A DNA stretch of 64,000 nucleotides from an uncultured Cohaesibacter sp. (GCF_963677725.1 NZ_OY782507.1:620001-684000); one strand, 5' to 3'. Counted from the first letter of the stretch, positions 17,034 through 26,915 are shown. Numbers and translations: made by a program. Notes: generated from the letters alone by a model not told the origin.

Positions 17034-18188
17034 ATGGCATTGCGTCTCAAAGGCTCCTACGGCCTTGCCCTCTTGTTCACGACGGGCATCGTTGGCTGGA
17101 TGGCAACCGGGCAAGCCGTATTCAGCGGACAGGAAAGCGATCAGGCAACCCCTCCCCCGGCCGAACGCGCCAAGACGGTTGAGAGTCAAGCGGTGCGCGT
17201 GGCTGTCAGGGAACTGGTCGAGCAGGATCGTCAATCGATCCTCAATATTCGTGGCCGGACAGAAGCTGATACCAAAGTGTCCGTGCGATCGGAAACCACC
17301 GCAATTGTACGCGAGCGGTTCGTCAGCAAAGGCCAAGACGTCAAAAAAGGCGACCTGCTCTGCAAACTTGATGAAGGCTCGCGGGTGGCCAGTGCTGCCC
17401 GCGCAGAGGCTGCTCTGGCGCAGGCAGATTTTGATCTCAAGGCCAGGGAAACCCTTGCGCAAAAAGGCTTTGCCGCCAAAACACAGATTGCGGCCCTCAA
17501 AGCCCAGAGAGACGCGGCCTTGGCCGTTGTCAAGGAAGCGAATCTTGAGCTGGACCGGATCAACATCACCGCACCCATCGATGGTGTTGTGCAGGGACGA
17601 CTGGCCGAAGTTGGCGATCAGTTGAAGGCGGGCGACATTTGTGCCCAGCTGATGAATCCCAACCCCATGCTCGTCGTCGGTCAGGTTTCTGAGCGCGAAG
17701 TGCAATTGATCAAGACGGGTACGAAGGCCAATGTGTCTCTGGTGACAGGTGAGGAACTGGAAGGCACCGTTCGCTATGTGAGCACAACGTCGGACAGTGA
17801 AACGCGGACTTTCCTTGTGGAAGTGGAAATTCCGAACCCCAATGGCACAGTGCGTGATGGTGTGACAGCCGTCGCCAAGCTGGCCCTGCCACCGGTTAAG
17901 GTGCATCAGATGAGCCCGGCCCATTTGACCTTGTCGGACAAGGGGGAAGTGGGCGTGATGCTGGTTACCGACGGGGTGGCAAAGTTCACGCCGGTCAATA
18001 TCATCGCCATTGACAATGACGGGGTATGGTTGAACGGTTTGCCAAAGAAAGCCAAGGTCATCACCGTTGGTCAGGAATATGTCCTGTCAGGCCAGCCGGT
18101 CGAGGCGGTCGATGAGAAGGCCTATCAAACCTCCCAAGCGTCTGAGGCCGCCAAATCTGAGGCAATGATGAAAGGTGAAGGGCAATGA
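17034..18188 (+). CDS. RND efflux periplasmic adaptor subunit (membrane fusion protein)
   Basis: The 384-residue protein has an N-terminal membrane segment (YGLALLFTTGIVGWMATG), the lipoyl/barrel-sandwich half motif GRTEADTKVSVRSETTAIV, and an alpha-hairpin rich in Ala and Lys (residues 115-175). The second lipoyl half INITAPIDGVVQGRLAEVGD follows, then beta-barrel and membrane-proximal domains. It bridges the inner-membrane RND pump to an outer-membrane channel. Its stop overlaps the start of the pump gene by four bases. No outer-membrane factor gene is next to it, so a channel encoded elsewhere would be needed. Confidence 0.94.
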   Translation: MALRLKGSYGLALLFTTGIVGWMATGQAVFSGQESDQATPPPAERAKTVESQAVRVAVRELVEQDRQSILNIRGRTEADTKVSVRSETTAIVRERFVSKGQDVKKGDLLCKLDEGSRVASAARAEAALAQADFDLKARETLAQKGFAAKTQIAALKAQRDAALAVVKEANLELDRINITAPIDGVVQGRLAEVGDQLKAGDICAQLMNPNPMLVVGQVSEREVQLIKTGTKANVSLVTGEELEGTVRYVSTTSDSETRTFLVEVEIPNPNGTVRDGVTAVAKLALPPVKVHQMSPAHLTLSDKGEVGVMLVTDGVAKFTPVNIIAIDNDGVWLNGLPKKAKVITVGQEYVLSGQPVEAVDEKAYQTSQASEAAKSEAMMKGEGQ

Positions 18189-21100
18189 ACGGCATTCTCG
18201 ACACCATTCTCAGGGCGCGACGCACGGTCCTGACCTTGATGGTCGTTCTGGTGGCGGCCGGGATCGTCAGCTATATCAACATTCCCAAGGAATCGAACCC
18301 GGATATTGATATTCCGGTTCTCTATATCTCCATCACCCAGCCGGGCATCTCGCCCGAGGATGCATCGCGCCTGCTGGTCAAACCGATGGAAAACAAGCTT
18401 CGGGCAATCGAAGGCGTCAAGGAAATGACTGCCGTCGCGTCGGAAAGCCATGCCTCCATCATTCTCGAATTTGATGCAGGGTTCGACAAGGAAACGGCGC
18501 TCGCCGATGTCCGCGACAAGGTGGATCAGGGTCAGGCAGAGTTGCCTGCAGACGCAGAAGAGCCAACGATCAACGAGATCAACTTCTCGCTTCAGCCCAC
18601 CATCTATGTGACCCTGTCCGGTGATGTGCCAGAGCGCACGCTCTATCGCCATGCCAAGAAGCTGCAGGATCGCATAGAAGGCATTCCAACAGTGCTGGAA
18701 GCCGATCTTTCCGGCCATCGGGAGGAATTGCTGGAGGTCGAAATCGACCTCTTGAAGCTTGAATCCTACAATGTCACCCAGACAGAATTGATCAATGCGG
18801 TATCGCTGAACAACCGGCTGGTGCCGGCGGGTTTCCTCGATAACGGTCTGGGACGCTTCAACCTGAAAGTCCCAGGTCTGATTGAATCGGCCAAAGACGT
18901 CTTTTCCATTCCGATCAAGCAGAATGGAGAAGGTGTGGTAACGCTTGGCGATATCGCCAGCATCAAGCGGACCTTCAAGGATGCCGAGCGCATCACCCGC
19001 GTCAATGGCAAGGCCGCGATTTCGATCGAGGTGAAGAAACGTCTGGGCACCAACATCATTGAACATAATGATGCAGTCCGGGCGGCCGTGGCGGATGAAA
19101 TGGCCAGTTGGAACCCGGCAATCAAGGTTCGCTTTCTGCTGGATGAAGCCAAGCCGATCCATGAAATCCTCGGCTCGCTGCAATCCTCCATCATGACCGC
19201 AATTGCCTTGGTGATGATGCTGGTGTTGGCCGCGCTCGGTTTCCGTTCGGCGATCCTGATCGGCATCGCGATCCCGACCTCCTTCATGATCGGCTTTCTC
19301 ATCCTGTCGATGATCGGCATGACGGTGAATATGATGGTCATGTTCGGGCTGGTGCTGACGGTGGGCATGCTGGTGGATGGGGCCATCGTGATCGTGGAAT
19401 ATGCTGACCGCAAGGTGGCGGAAGGCATGTCGCGGCAGGAAGCCTATATCCGGGCGGCCAAGCTGATGTTCTGGCCGATCACATCCTCCACCGCAACGAC
19501 ATTGGCAGCCTTCCTGCCGATGTTGCTATGGCCCGGCGTGTCTGGCGAATTCATGAGTTACCTGCCGATCATGGTGATCATCGTGCTGACCTCGGCACTG
19601 CTGACCGCAATGGTGTTCCTGCCGGTGACAGGCAGTTTTCTCGGGCGCAAAAGCGCATCGAAAGAAGAAATGGAAAATGCCGCCCATTTGTCCGGCGGTC
19701 AGCACTTTGACCCCAAGGGCGTAACCGGCCTGACGGGGATCTATGCGCGCGTTCTGCATGCCTTGACCGCTCATCCTATCGGCAACCTTGCGACCATCGC
19801 TGCGGTGATCATCGCCTGTGGCGTCATTGTCGTCAGTTTTGGCAAGCATAATGCGGGGGTTGAATTCTTCGTTGATGAAGAGCCACGCATTGCCATGGTC
19901 TATGTCTCTGCACGGGGCAACATGAGCGCGCTGGAAAGCCGGGCACTGGTCAAGGCGGTTGAAGATCAGGTCTTGCAGGTCAAGGGCATCCGCGACGTGG
20001 TGACCAACTCTGCTCCTTCGGGCGTCAGTGCAGGTGGCTCGATGGGGGATATTGGCGGCAATGATGCCAGGCCATCGGACGCCATTGGCACGATCAATAT
20101 GGAACTTGATGATTTCTGCTGCCGTCGTCCGGCCGCCGAGATCTTTGAGGAAATCCGCAATCGGACCGCAAGCATTCCCGGTATCAAGGTGTCCGTGCAC
20201 AAGGTTGAAGGCGGCCCGCCGACAGGCAAGGACGTCAATTTGCAGATCACCTCGGTCAATTATGATCAGGTATCCAAGATTACCAGCATCGTCCGCAATC
20301 ATTTCAACTCTGTGGGTGGCCTGATCGAAATTGAGGATAGCCGCCCCCTGCCCGGCATTGAATGGGAGCTGGATATCGACCGCGAAGAAGCCGGTCGCTA
20401 CAACGCCACCATTGCGCCTGTCGGGGCCATGGTTCAGCTCGTCACCAATGGGGTGTTGATCGGGAAATATCGTCCAGACGATTCCGATGATGAGGTGGAG
20501 ATCCGGGTGCGGTTGCCGGAAGATCAGCGGTCCATCAACCAGTTGGATCAGTTGAAGCTCCCAACCCCTAACGGCCAGGTGCCAATCAGCAACTTTGTTG
20601 AATTGAAAGCCAAACCGAAGGTTTCCTCTATCACTCGCAAGGACGGTTTCTTTGCGATGAATGTCAAGGCAACGGTGGTTAAGGAGAATGGGGTAACGGT
20701 CGATCAGAAGGTGAAGGAGCTGAATGGTTGGCTTGATGCGCAGAAATGGCCAGATGGCGTAAGCTTCAAGTTCCGCGGAGCTGACGAAGAGCAGGCTAAG
20801 TCGCAGTCTTTCCTCGGTAAGGCTGCTCTGGGCGCGCTGTTCATCATGGCGATCATTCTGATCACCCAGTTCAACAGCTTCTATCAGACCTTCCTAACCC
20901 TCTCCACGGTGGTTCTGTCCGTCATGGGTGTGCTTTTGGGCATGATCATTACAGGGCAGAAATTCTCGATCATCATGTCGGGCACCGGGGTTGTCGCTTT
21001 GGCGGGGATTGTGGTCAACAACGCAATCGTTCTGATCGACACCTACAATCGCTTCCGCTCTGAAGGGGTGGATGTGGTCGAGGCGATCGTCAAGACCTCG

Positions 21101-21538
21101 TCCCAGCGGATCCGTCCGATCCTGTTGACGACAATCACCACCATTGCGGGCCTTGTGCCAATGGCGACTGCGATCAATTTCGACTTCTTCAACCGGATCA
21201 TTTCGGTCGGCTCGATTACCGCCGCATGGTGGGTGCAGCTGTCAACCGCCGTCATTTCGGGTCTGGCATTCTCAACCCTTCTGACGCTGGTTTTGATCCC
21301 TGTGCTGCTGGCCTTCCCATCGGTCACGCTGAAGCCCTTCTTCAGGAAGCTGGCGCGGCTCGTCGGGTTGCGAAAGGCACGCAAGGGAAAGAAGCAAGAG
21401 CCATCGCTTGACGAGAATTCGACCGAAGGGGCATCCGATCTGGCAGCCAAGAATAAAGGCACTCTGGTTGCGCTCAAGCCGCGCAAAAAGAAAGAAGACC
21501 CATCCGGTCCAGCCGAGTTACCTCACGCTGCCGAGTAA
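18185..21538 (+). CDS. RND efflux pump permease (AcrB/HAE family)
   Basis: The 1117-residue inner-membrane pump has twelve predicted transmembrane helices in two repeats with large periplasmic loops. Family motifs include NIPKESNPDIDIPVLYIS, GISPEDASRLLVKPMENKL and the proton-relay helix VGMLVDGAIVIVEYADRKV (paired acidic residues, with V-D-G-A for the usual D-D-A). The second-half segment VVALAGIVVNNAIVLIDTYN is also present. The chain is longer than AcrB (about 1050) owing to a charged C-terminal tail of about 75 residues (rich in Lys, Glu and Pro). Substrates cannot be read from sequence. It forms an operon with the adaptor, under the PadR gene. Confidence 0.95.
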   Translation: MNGILDTILRARRTVLTLMVVLVAAGIVSYINIPKESNPDIDIPVLYISITQPGISPEDASRLLVKPMENKLRAIEGVKEMTAVASESHASIILEFDAGFDKETALADVRDKVDQGQAELPADAEEPTINEINFSLQPTIYVTLSGDVPERTLYRHAKKLQDRIEGIPTVLEADLSGHREELLEVEIDLLKLESYNVTQTELINAVSLNNRLVPAGFLDNGLGRFNLKVPGLIESAKDVFSIPIKQNGEGVVTLGDIASIKRTFKDAERITRVNGKAAISIEVKKRLGTNIIEHNDAVRAAVADEMASWNPAIKVRFLLDEAKPIHEILGSLQSSIMTAIALVMMLVLAALGFRSAILIGIAIPTSFMIGFLILSMIGMTVNMMVMFGLVLTVGMLVDGAIVIVEYADRKVAEGMSRQEAYIRAAKLMFWPITSSTATTLAAFLPMLLWPGVSGEFMSYLPIMVIIVLTSALLTAMVFLPVTGSFLGRKSASKEEMENAAHLSGGQHFDPKGVTGLTGIYARVLHALTAHPIGNLATIAAVIIACGVIVVSFGKHNAGVEFFVDEEPRIAMVYVSARGNMSALESRALVKAVEDQVLQVKGIRDVVTNSAPSGVSAGGSMGDIGGNDARPSDAIGTINMELDDFCCRRPAAEIFEEIRNRTASIPGIKVSVHKVEGGPPTGKDVNLQITSVNYDQVSKITSIVRNHFNSVGGLIEIEDSRPLPGIEWELDIDREEAGRYNATIAPVGAMVQLVTNGVLIGKYRPDDSDDEVEIRVRLPEDQRSINQLDQLKLPTPNGQVPISNFVELKAKPKVSSITRKDGFFAMNVKATVVKENGVTVDQKVKELNGWLDAQKWPDGVSFKFRGADEEQAKSQSFLGKAALGALFIMAIILITQFNSFYQTFLTLSTVVLSVMGVLLGMIITGQKFSIIMSGTGVVALAGIVVNNAIVLIDTYNRFRSEGVDVVEAIVKTSSQRIRPILLTTITTIAGLVPMATAINFDFFNRIISVGSITAAWWVQLSTAVISGLAFSTLLTLVLIPVLLAFPSVTLKPFFRKLARLVGLRKARKGKKQEPSLDENSTEGASDLAAKNKGTLVALKPRKKKEDPSGPAELPHAAE

Positions 21539-21600
21539 ACGCCATTTCTCAGTATGGTAAAGCATTCTCGCGAACGGGTGTTTCGAAGGATTGCTCTAGC

Positions 21601-21639
21601 AAAAAAAGAGGGCTCGCCGATCCATTCGGCGGGCCCTTT
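21601..21639. terminator. Bidirectional terminator between RND operon and pssA
   Basis: GGGCTCGCCGA (21610-21620) pairs with TCGGCGGGCCC (21626-21636) with one G-T pair. TTT follows on the plus strand and seven T on the minus strand, serving both convergent genes. Confidence 0.85.
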
Positions 21640-21670
21640 GTCATTGCGCTTTGCTGACCTGTCAGATCAC

Positions 21671-22555
21671 CTATTCATTGGATTTCTTTGCCTGTAGGTC
21701 CGCCTCGGTTTCAATTTCGTTGTCATCCAGTTCCCCGGCAACCATCATACGGTTCTTGCGATGCCAGGAGCGTCGGGCAAAGGGAATGGAGACAAGATAG
21801 CCAAACACGATCACCAAGAGGCTTTCCCAGGGATAGGAAAAGAGGATTGCCACAGCTGCAACAAAGCCCCCCATCAGCGGCAGGACATAGGCGCGGTTGA
21901 TGCGCAAGCCGACGGTCTTGCCGGAATAGGTCGGCAGCGAAGAGACGACTAGCATCGCGATCAACAGCGTATAGAGCATGACGATCAGTGCCAGCTCATC
22001 ATGATGCGGCATCCCTGCCAGCTCCAGATAAATCGGGGCCAACACAGCCAAAGCGCCAGCAGGTGCAGGCACACCGACGAAAAAGTCCTTCTGCCAGGCA
22101 GGCTTGTTTTTGTCGTCGAGCGCCACGTTAAACCGGGCCAGACGCAAGATCATCGCGATGGCGAACAGCAAAGACGCAATCCAGCCAATCGAGGGAATGG
22201 CATGCAGGATCCAGACATGAAGGATGAGCGCGGGCGCGACACCAAAATTGACAAAATCGGTCAACGAATCCAGCTCGGCCCCGAAGCGTGAGGTTCCCTT
22301 GAGCATCCGCGCAACGCGGCCATCGACCCCATCTAGAAAAGCTGCGGCAGCAATGGCGATCATGGCCAGTTCGAACCGTCCCTCGATGGCCATTCGCACA
22401 CCGGTCAGACCGGAGCAGAGCGCCATCAATGTCACCAGATTGGGCGCCAGCAGACGAAAAGGGACAGCCTTGAAGCGGCTCTTTGGTTCATCCTCATCTG
22501 GATCGAAGCTTTGAAACGGATTGGTGATGCCGTGATCCGAATTGTCTTGCGTCAT
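21671..22555 (-). CDS. pssA: CDP-diacylglycerol--serine O-phosphatidyltransferase
   Basis: This enzyme joins CDP-diacylglycerol and serine to make phosphatidylserine, which Psd then decarboxylates to phosphatidylethanolamine. The CDP-alcohol phosphotransferase motif is complete: D78-G-x2-A-R, then G92, D96 and D100, within LDGVDGRVARMLKGTSRFG and the following residues. About eight hydrophobic segments place it in the inner membrane. The 294-residue length and internal motif fit the type II (Bacillus/rhizobial) PssA and not the E. coli type. It follows psd by 39 bases on the same strand. Confidence 0.95.
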   Translation of the reverse strand: MTQDNSDHGITNPFQSFDPDEDEPKSRFKAVPFRLLAPNLVTLMALCSGLTGVRMAIEGRFELAMIAIAAAAFLDGVDGRVARMLKGTSRFGAELDSLTDFVNFGVAPALILHVWILHAIPSIGWIASLLFAIAMILRLARFNVALDDKNKPAWQKDFFVGVPAPAGALAVLAPIYLELAGMPHHDELALIVMLYTLLIAMLVVSSLPTYSGKTVGLRINRAYVLPLMGGFVAAVAILFSYPWESLLVIVFGYLVSIPFARRSWHRKNRMMVAGELDDNEIETEADLQAKKSNE

Positions 22556-22594
22556 GTCCCTGTTCCCTATCGGGGTGTCTGTCTTAAGCTAGGC

Positions 22595-23296
22595 TTATTG
22601 GGTGATATGCGCCTTGGCTGGCAACTGCTCGCCTTCTAGATTGGCCAGAATGGTTTCCCCGGCAATCATGGTCTGGCCAACAATCACCGACGGGATGATG
22701 TGCGCAGGCATATAAACATCAACACGGCTACCGAAGCGGATCAGACCAAAGCGTTCCCCCACGCCGAGTTCGTCCTCCGGCTTGGACCAGCAAACGATGC
22801 GGCGGGCGATCAGGCCGGCAATCTGGGTGACGCCGATTGGGCCATAGGCACTGTCGATGATCAGGCTGTTGCGTTCATTGTCTTCACTGGCCTTATCAAG
22901 CTCGGCATTGAGGAACTTGCCCGGCTTGTAAGCAACGGCGCGAATTTTGCCCGGCACAGGAGCACGGTTCACATGGACGTTGAAGACATTCATGAAGACC
23001 GAAACACGCATCATTGGCTCTTGCGAGAGATCGAGCTCTGGTGGAGGCGTGGCAAGGCCAACACTTGACACCATGCCGTCGGCAGGTGAAATGACCAGCC
23101 CCTGCTCCACAGGCGTGACGCGTTCTGGATTGCGGAAGAAATAGGCGCACCACAGGGTGATGAAGGAGCCAATCCAGAAGAGAGGCGAGAAGAACCAGCC
23201 AAGCACGCAGGACGCAAGCGCAAACAGAGCGATGAAGGGATAGCCTTCAGGATGGATCGGAACCACGCTTTTCTTGATGGAGTCAATGATGGTCAT
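22595..23296 (-). CDS. psd: Phosphatidylserine decarboxylase proenzyme
   Basis: Psd converts phosphatidylserine to phosphatidylethanolamine using a pyruvoyl group formed by self-cleavage. The 233-residue protein is the short form found in alphaproteobacteria. The N terminus has two hydrophobic stretches ([30 protein letters not shown]), then [31 protein letters not shown] and the cleavage motif [11 protein letters not shown], where cleavage between G189 and S190 would create the pyruvoyl group. It is first of a two-gene operon with pssA. Confidence 0.95.
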   Translation of the reverse strand: MTIIDSIKKSVVPIHPEGYPFIALFALASCVLGWFFSPLFWIGSFITLWCAYFFRNPERVTPVEQGLVISPADGMVSSVGLATPPPELDLSQEPMMRVSVFMNVFNVHVNRAPVPGKIRAVAYKPGKFLNAELDKASEDNERNSLIIDSAYGPIGVTQIAGLIARRIVCWSKPEDELGVGERFGLIRFGSRVDVYMPAHIIPSVIVGQTMIAGETILANLEGEQLPAKAHITQ

Positions 23297-23483
23297 GAAG
23301 ACAAGCCTTTTTGTTGGGTGCGGTCGGTCCGACGCTCCAGACCTGACTCAAGCCTCTATCCCGAGACGTGCGCCGCCAATTCTTTGAAATTCTGTTGCAC
23401 GCTTTTAGCGAATGTTTTCCCATTCGCCAAGGCTCAAAGCGCTGACTAGGCGCAACGGACGCAGAACCAGCCCAAAAGCCAAC

Positions 23484-23508
23484 AAAAAGGGCCCCAAAAT
23501 CGGGGCCC
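23484..23508 (-). terminator. Intrinsic terminator after gamma-glutamylcyclotransferase gene
   Basis: On the minus strand GGGCCCC and GGGGCCC arms (23489-23508) flank a six-base loop and are followed by five T. It lies about 50 bases past the stop at 23556. Confidence 0.85.
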
Positions 23509-23555
23509 AAGGGATAATCGTTGTGAAACAGGTGCGTCAAAGACGGATGGATTGC

Positions 23556-24194
23556 TCAAGGCAAGGGAACCAGAGGCGCGCCGCTCTGTTTGAGATAATG
23601 ATCGATCATTTCCTGTTCCTCGAAGCTCAAGGTGACGGATCGCGGATAGAATGGACGGTCGCGATCCTGCACAATCGGCGTGTGCCATCCATCGGTTTCC
23701 TCGATAAACCGCGCAGCGCCCTGTTCGCCGAACTTGTCCAGAAAGCCCTGCATCACCGCATCTACATAGGACTGAAGGATCGGATAGTCAGGATCGGCAA
23801 CCTCGGTATGTGGGGCATGACCGACATAAATATAGCAATCAATGCCCACAGGAAGCTCCTGTGTCCCAGCAAAATCGCGCAGGTCCAGTCTGACCCTGTC
23901 ATACATGGCCTCTCGCTCATCGACCTTGGGCAAATGATCCTTGCGATCAAAGATCAACAGGCCATCGCAATAGCTTTCAGCGCTCGCTGTAACCGACAGG
24001 GCCGCCACGCCGCCAAAGCCGAAAGCACGACGCTCGGCGCTGGATGTCCAGATCGACCAGCGACGGCGATAGCCTTTCAGACGTCCGGCAAAGCCGAAGC
24101 TTTCCGAATTGCGCGTTGCATCATTGACCAGTGAGCCATAGCCAAAATAGCCGACCCATTGTTCGGGATTTTCTCTTACCTGTTCGAGCGTCAC
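23556..24194 (-). CDS. Gamma-glutamylcyclotransferase-fold protein
   Basis: The 212-residue protein shows the fold signature WVGYFGYGSLVND near the N terminus, GFAGRLKGYRRRWSIW, and an acidic catalytic candidate in KVDEREAMYDRVRLD. The family releases 5-oxoproline from gamma-glutamyl compounds; ChaC members act on glutathione. It is the third gene after gor and a GNAT protein on one strand, which suggests glutathione turnover, but the substrate is inferred. The GTG start (first base 24194) is chosen because AGGACAG precedes it; a TTG start 18 codons upstream would overlap the preceding gene. Confidence 0.8.
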   Translation of the reverse strand: MTLEQVRENPEQWVGYFGYGSLVNDATRNSESFGFAGRLKGYRRRWSIWTSSAERRAFGFGGVAALSVTASAESYCDGLLIFDRKDHLPKVDEREAMYDRVRLDLRDFAGTQELPVGIDCYIYVGHAPHTEVADPDYPILQSYVDAVMQGFLDKFGEQGAARFIEETDGWHTPIVQDRDRPFYPRSVTLSFEEQEMIDHYLKQSGAPLVPLP

Positions 24195-24237
24195 GTTTAT
24201 TCTGTCCTGATGTTGGATAAGTGAGGCACGGCTTTGG

Positions 24238-24768
24238 TCAGCTCTCAAGCCTCAGTTGCATGGTTATTTTCTCAAGTCTTTGTTGGAGCGCGGTATCAAG
24301 GTCCACATCGCGGCTCAGCTCTTGCATGCCTTCTTTGCGATAAAAAGCCAAGGCCCTTTGATTGCCGACCAAGACTTTCAAGGTGAGACAATCGCAGCCC
24401 GCAGTCCTTGCCCGCGCCTTGGCATCGGCCATCATGTGCGAAGCAATGCTCTTTTCCAGATACGCCTTTCCATGCCACTCAGGATCCAGCCAGAGGTCAG
24501 TCAGATCGCCGATTTCATGCTCGAGACAGTAAAATCCAAGCACCTGACCGCCGAGATCGGCAATCATCAAGTCGGCCTCATGTTCCTTGGCTTGCGTCAA
24601 ATGCGAAAGCAGGAACGTGCGAAAAAGCTGTTCGATATGCGGAATTTCTAAAGGACCATAGCCATCGAGCAGCGGCAGGATCGCATGGCACCAGGCGCCG
24701 AGCCCGCATCGGGTTGCGGGCTCGACGTCATTGGCTTTGATCGGGCGGATGGTGAGACGATCAGGCAT
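24238..24768 (-). CDS. GNAT family N-acetyltransferase
   Basis: The 176-residue protein has a GNAT fold: LTIRPIKANDVEPATRCG at the start, DLMIADLGGQVLGFYCLEHE, a weak acetyl-CoA loop around DPEWHGKAYLEKSIASHMM, and DCLTLKVLVGNQRALAFYRK, a typical motif B ending with KEGM. The acceptor substrate is unknown. Its start overlaps the gor stop by eight bases, so the two are translationally linked. Confidence 0.88.
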   Translation of the reverse strand: MPDRLTIRPIKANDVEPATRCGLGAWCHAILPLLDGYGPLEIPHIEQLFRTFLLSHLTQAKEHEADLMIADLGGQVLGFYCLEHEIGDLTDLWLDPEWHGKAYLEKSIASHMMADAKARARTAGCDCLTLKVLVGNQRALAFYRKEGMQELSRDVDLDTALQQRLEKITMQLRLES

Positions 24769-26140
24769 CCTTGCGAATACGCTTGGACGGCTCTTTCATG
24801 GTGACCAGCTCTTCCGCTGCGGTTGGGTGGACGGCCATGGTGGCATCAAAATCAGCCTTGGTTGCGCCCATCTTCACGGCGATACCCAGAAGCTGGGACA
24901 TTTCGCCGGAATCCGGCCCAAGAACGTGACAGCCAAGAACCTTTTCACTGTCAGCATCGACAATCAGTTTCATCAGCATTTTCTCATCATTGCCCGCCAA
25001 TGTATTTTTCATGGGACGGAATTTTGCGAGATAGATGTCGAGATTGTCGAAGGCTTCGACCGCTTCAGCTTCGGTCAGGCCGACAGTGCCGATTTCTGGC
25101 TGGGTGAAAACCGCGGTCGGGATATTCTCATAATCAACCACTGTGGGGTTGTTGTTGAACAGGGTCTCAGCCAGCGCAGCACCTTCGCGGATGGCCACCG
25201 GGGTCAGGTTGACCCGGTTGGTGACGTCGCCCACCGCATAAATATTGTCGATATTGGTGCGGTTCTGATCATCCACCTTGATGGCGCCTTTGTCATCAAG
25301 CTCAACGCCAACGGTTTCCAGCCCCAGCCCCTTGGTGTAAGGCGAGCGACCAATGCCGGACAGGATTTGATCAACCACCATTGTCTCACCCTGTTTGGTG
25401 GTGACATGAAGGCCGTCTGCCTTTTTCTCGACGGATGCCAAAATATCATGGAGGATGATGCGGACACCCCGCCGTTCCATTTCTTCATGCAGGGTGGCGC
25501 GGACATCATCATCAAAGCCGCGCAGGATTTCTTCGCCGCGATAAAGCACGGTTGTCTCTGTGCCAAGGCCATTGAAGATACCGGCAAATTCCAGTGCGAT
25601 ATAGCCGCCACCGGTGACCAGCACCCGCTTTGGCTGCTCTTCAAGATGGAAGACCTCATTGGAGGTAATGAGATGCTCAACGCCGGGCAGGTCCTGCGGC
25701 AAGTTGGGCACGCCACCGGTCGCAATCAGAATGGTGCGGGCCGTGACAGAGCGATCCTCACCGGTCAACCGGATCCGATGCGGCGCTTCCAACTCGGCGC
25801 GGGACTGGATGATCTCGACATTGTGCCGTTCGAGATTTTTAATATAGAGGCCATTGAGGCGATCAATCTCGGCGTCCTTGCGTTCAATCAGCGTTTTCCA
25901 GTCAAACTGGCTCTCGCCAACCGTCCAGCCAAAGCCTGCGGCATCTTCAAATTCGTGGGAAAATTTCGAGGCATAGACCATCAGTTTCTTGGGCACACAG
26001 CCACGGATCACGCAAGTGCCGCCGACACGATATTCCTCGGCAATCGCCACTTTGGCACCATAGGTGGCCGCCATGCGGGCGGCCCGGACACCGCCTGAGC
26101 CTGCGCCAATTACGAACAGGTCATAATCAAATTCATCCAT
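24761..26140 (-). CDS. gor: Glutathione-disulfide reductase
   Basis: This flavoenzyme reduces glutathione disulfide with NADPH. The chain begins MDEFDYDLFVIGAGSGGVR (FAD-binding GxGxxG) and has the redox-active disulfide GGTCVIRGCVPKK. The second nucleotide site VLVTGGGYIALEFAGIF follows, then NIYAVGDVTNRVNLTPVA and the dimer-interface HPTAAEELVTM with the catalytic His-Glu. The 459-residue length is normal. An upstream ATG adds 13 charged residues; the ATG at 26138-26140 matches the family. The gene lies downstream of rpiA and DUF2059, a recurrent order in Rhizobiales, and upstream of GNAT and cyclotransferase genes. Confidence 0.95.
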   Translation of the reverse strand: MDEFDYDLFVIGAGSGGVRAARMAATYGAKVAIAEEYRVGGTCVIRGCVPKKLMVYASKFSHEFEDAAGFGWTVGESQFDWKTLIERKDAEIDRLNGLYIKNLERHNVEIIQSRAELEAPHRIRLTGEDRSVTARTILIATGGVPNLPQDLPGVEHLITSNEVFHLEEQPKRVLVTGGGYIALEFAGIFNGLGTETTVLYRGEEILRGFDDDVRATLHEEMERRGVRIILHDILASVEKKADGLHVTTKQGETMVVDQILSGIGRSPYTKGLGLETVGVELDDKGAIKVDDQNRTNIDNIYAVGDVTNRVNLTPVAIREGAALAETLFNNNPTVVDYENIPTAVFTQPEIGTVGLTEAEAVEAFDNLDIYLAKFRPMKNTLAGNDEKMLMKLIVDADSEKVLGCHVLGPDSGEMSQLLGIAVKMGATKADFDATMAVHPTAAEELVTMKEPSKRIRKDA

Positions 26141-26347
26141 TTTCGCCTCTTTCTTCTTCCCGACAGCGTCAAGAACCATTCATTGCAAGGGCAAGCCATC
26201 CTGCATTTTTGTCTCAAACATAAGCTGTCCCAAACATAAGCAGCAGAGCCAGGAATGAAAGCCCCCTTCCCCTAGCGCAGCCATGGAAGCTGCTAACAAA
26301 TGATCACTTATCCGCGACTTTGTTAGCGAGAGCAGACTTGCCGACAC

Positions 26348-26380
26348 AAAAAAGCGCCCCCAGCATGCACTGGAGGCGCC
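26348..26380 (-). terminator. Intrinsic terminator after DUF2059 gene
   Basis: On the minus strand GGCGCCTCCAG pairs with CTGGGGGCGC around a TGCATG loop and is followed by six T. It sits just past the stop at 26406 and isolates gor from the genes upstream. Confidence 0.88.
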
Positions 26381-26405
26381 AAAGCTTTCGGGTGCGCAAG
26401 CCTGT

Positions 26406-26915
26406 TTACTTGAACTTGTAGCCCTTGGCATTCAGTTCCTTGATGGCTTCAGCAACGATCACCTGCGTCCGTTCCTTGGAATAGGCCTGAATATTACCGA
26501 TCATTTCACCAAGAATACGAGGCTGATAGGACGCAAATTTCTGGCCGGCATCTGTTTTGAAGAAGGCCAGAACATCTTTCAACTCGTCCTCTTTGAGGTA
26601 GCGCGCCCAGGCAACAGCGGCGTTTGCGACCATAGTCTTGCGATCGCCTTTGTAATTTTCCGCAATCTTGTCGACAACTTCGTAGATGTCTTTTTCCGCA
26701 TTCGGATTCTGCCGAACCAACCAGATTTTGGAATTCTTGACGATCAGATCCAGCTGTTTTTCAAACTCTGGCATAGTGCCGGCTTGCTCCACAACATCGA
26801 TCGCTGCCTGAAGGTGCGTGTCTTTGGCATTCGCATCCTGCGCAAAGGCTGGCAAAGCCAAACAAACGCTCATAGCAGCGCCAGCACAGATAGACGCGAT
26901 CATGGTCTTTTTCAT
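26406..26915 (-). CDS. DUF2059 secreted protein
   Basis: The 169-residue protein begins with a signal peptide (MKKTMIASICAGAAMSVCLA then LPAFAQ). The mature part is helical, with AGTMPEFEKQLDLIVKNSKI, EDELKDVLAFFKTDAGQKFA and the ensuing SYQPRILGEM. The stretch FxTxxGQKxA is the usual mark of DUF2059. It is probably periplasmic, and no enzymatic role is known to me. It lies between rpiA and gor, where many Rhizobiales carry it. Confidence 0.9.
   Translation of the reverse strand: MKKTMIASICAGAAMSVCLALPAFAQDANAKDTHLQAAIDVVEQAGTMPEFEKQLDLIVKNSKIWLVRQNPNAEKDIYEVVDKIAENYKGDRKTMVANAAVAWARYLKEDELKDVLAFFKTDAGQKFASYQPRILGEMIGNIQAYSKERTQVIVAEAIKELNAKGYKFK

Noticed and set aside
24731-26098. A 455-codon plus-strand open frame opposite gor
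   Set aside because: Shadow of gor, whose redox, FAD and NADPH motifs are all intact on the other strand.
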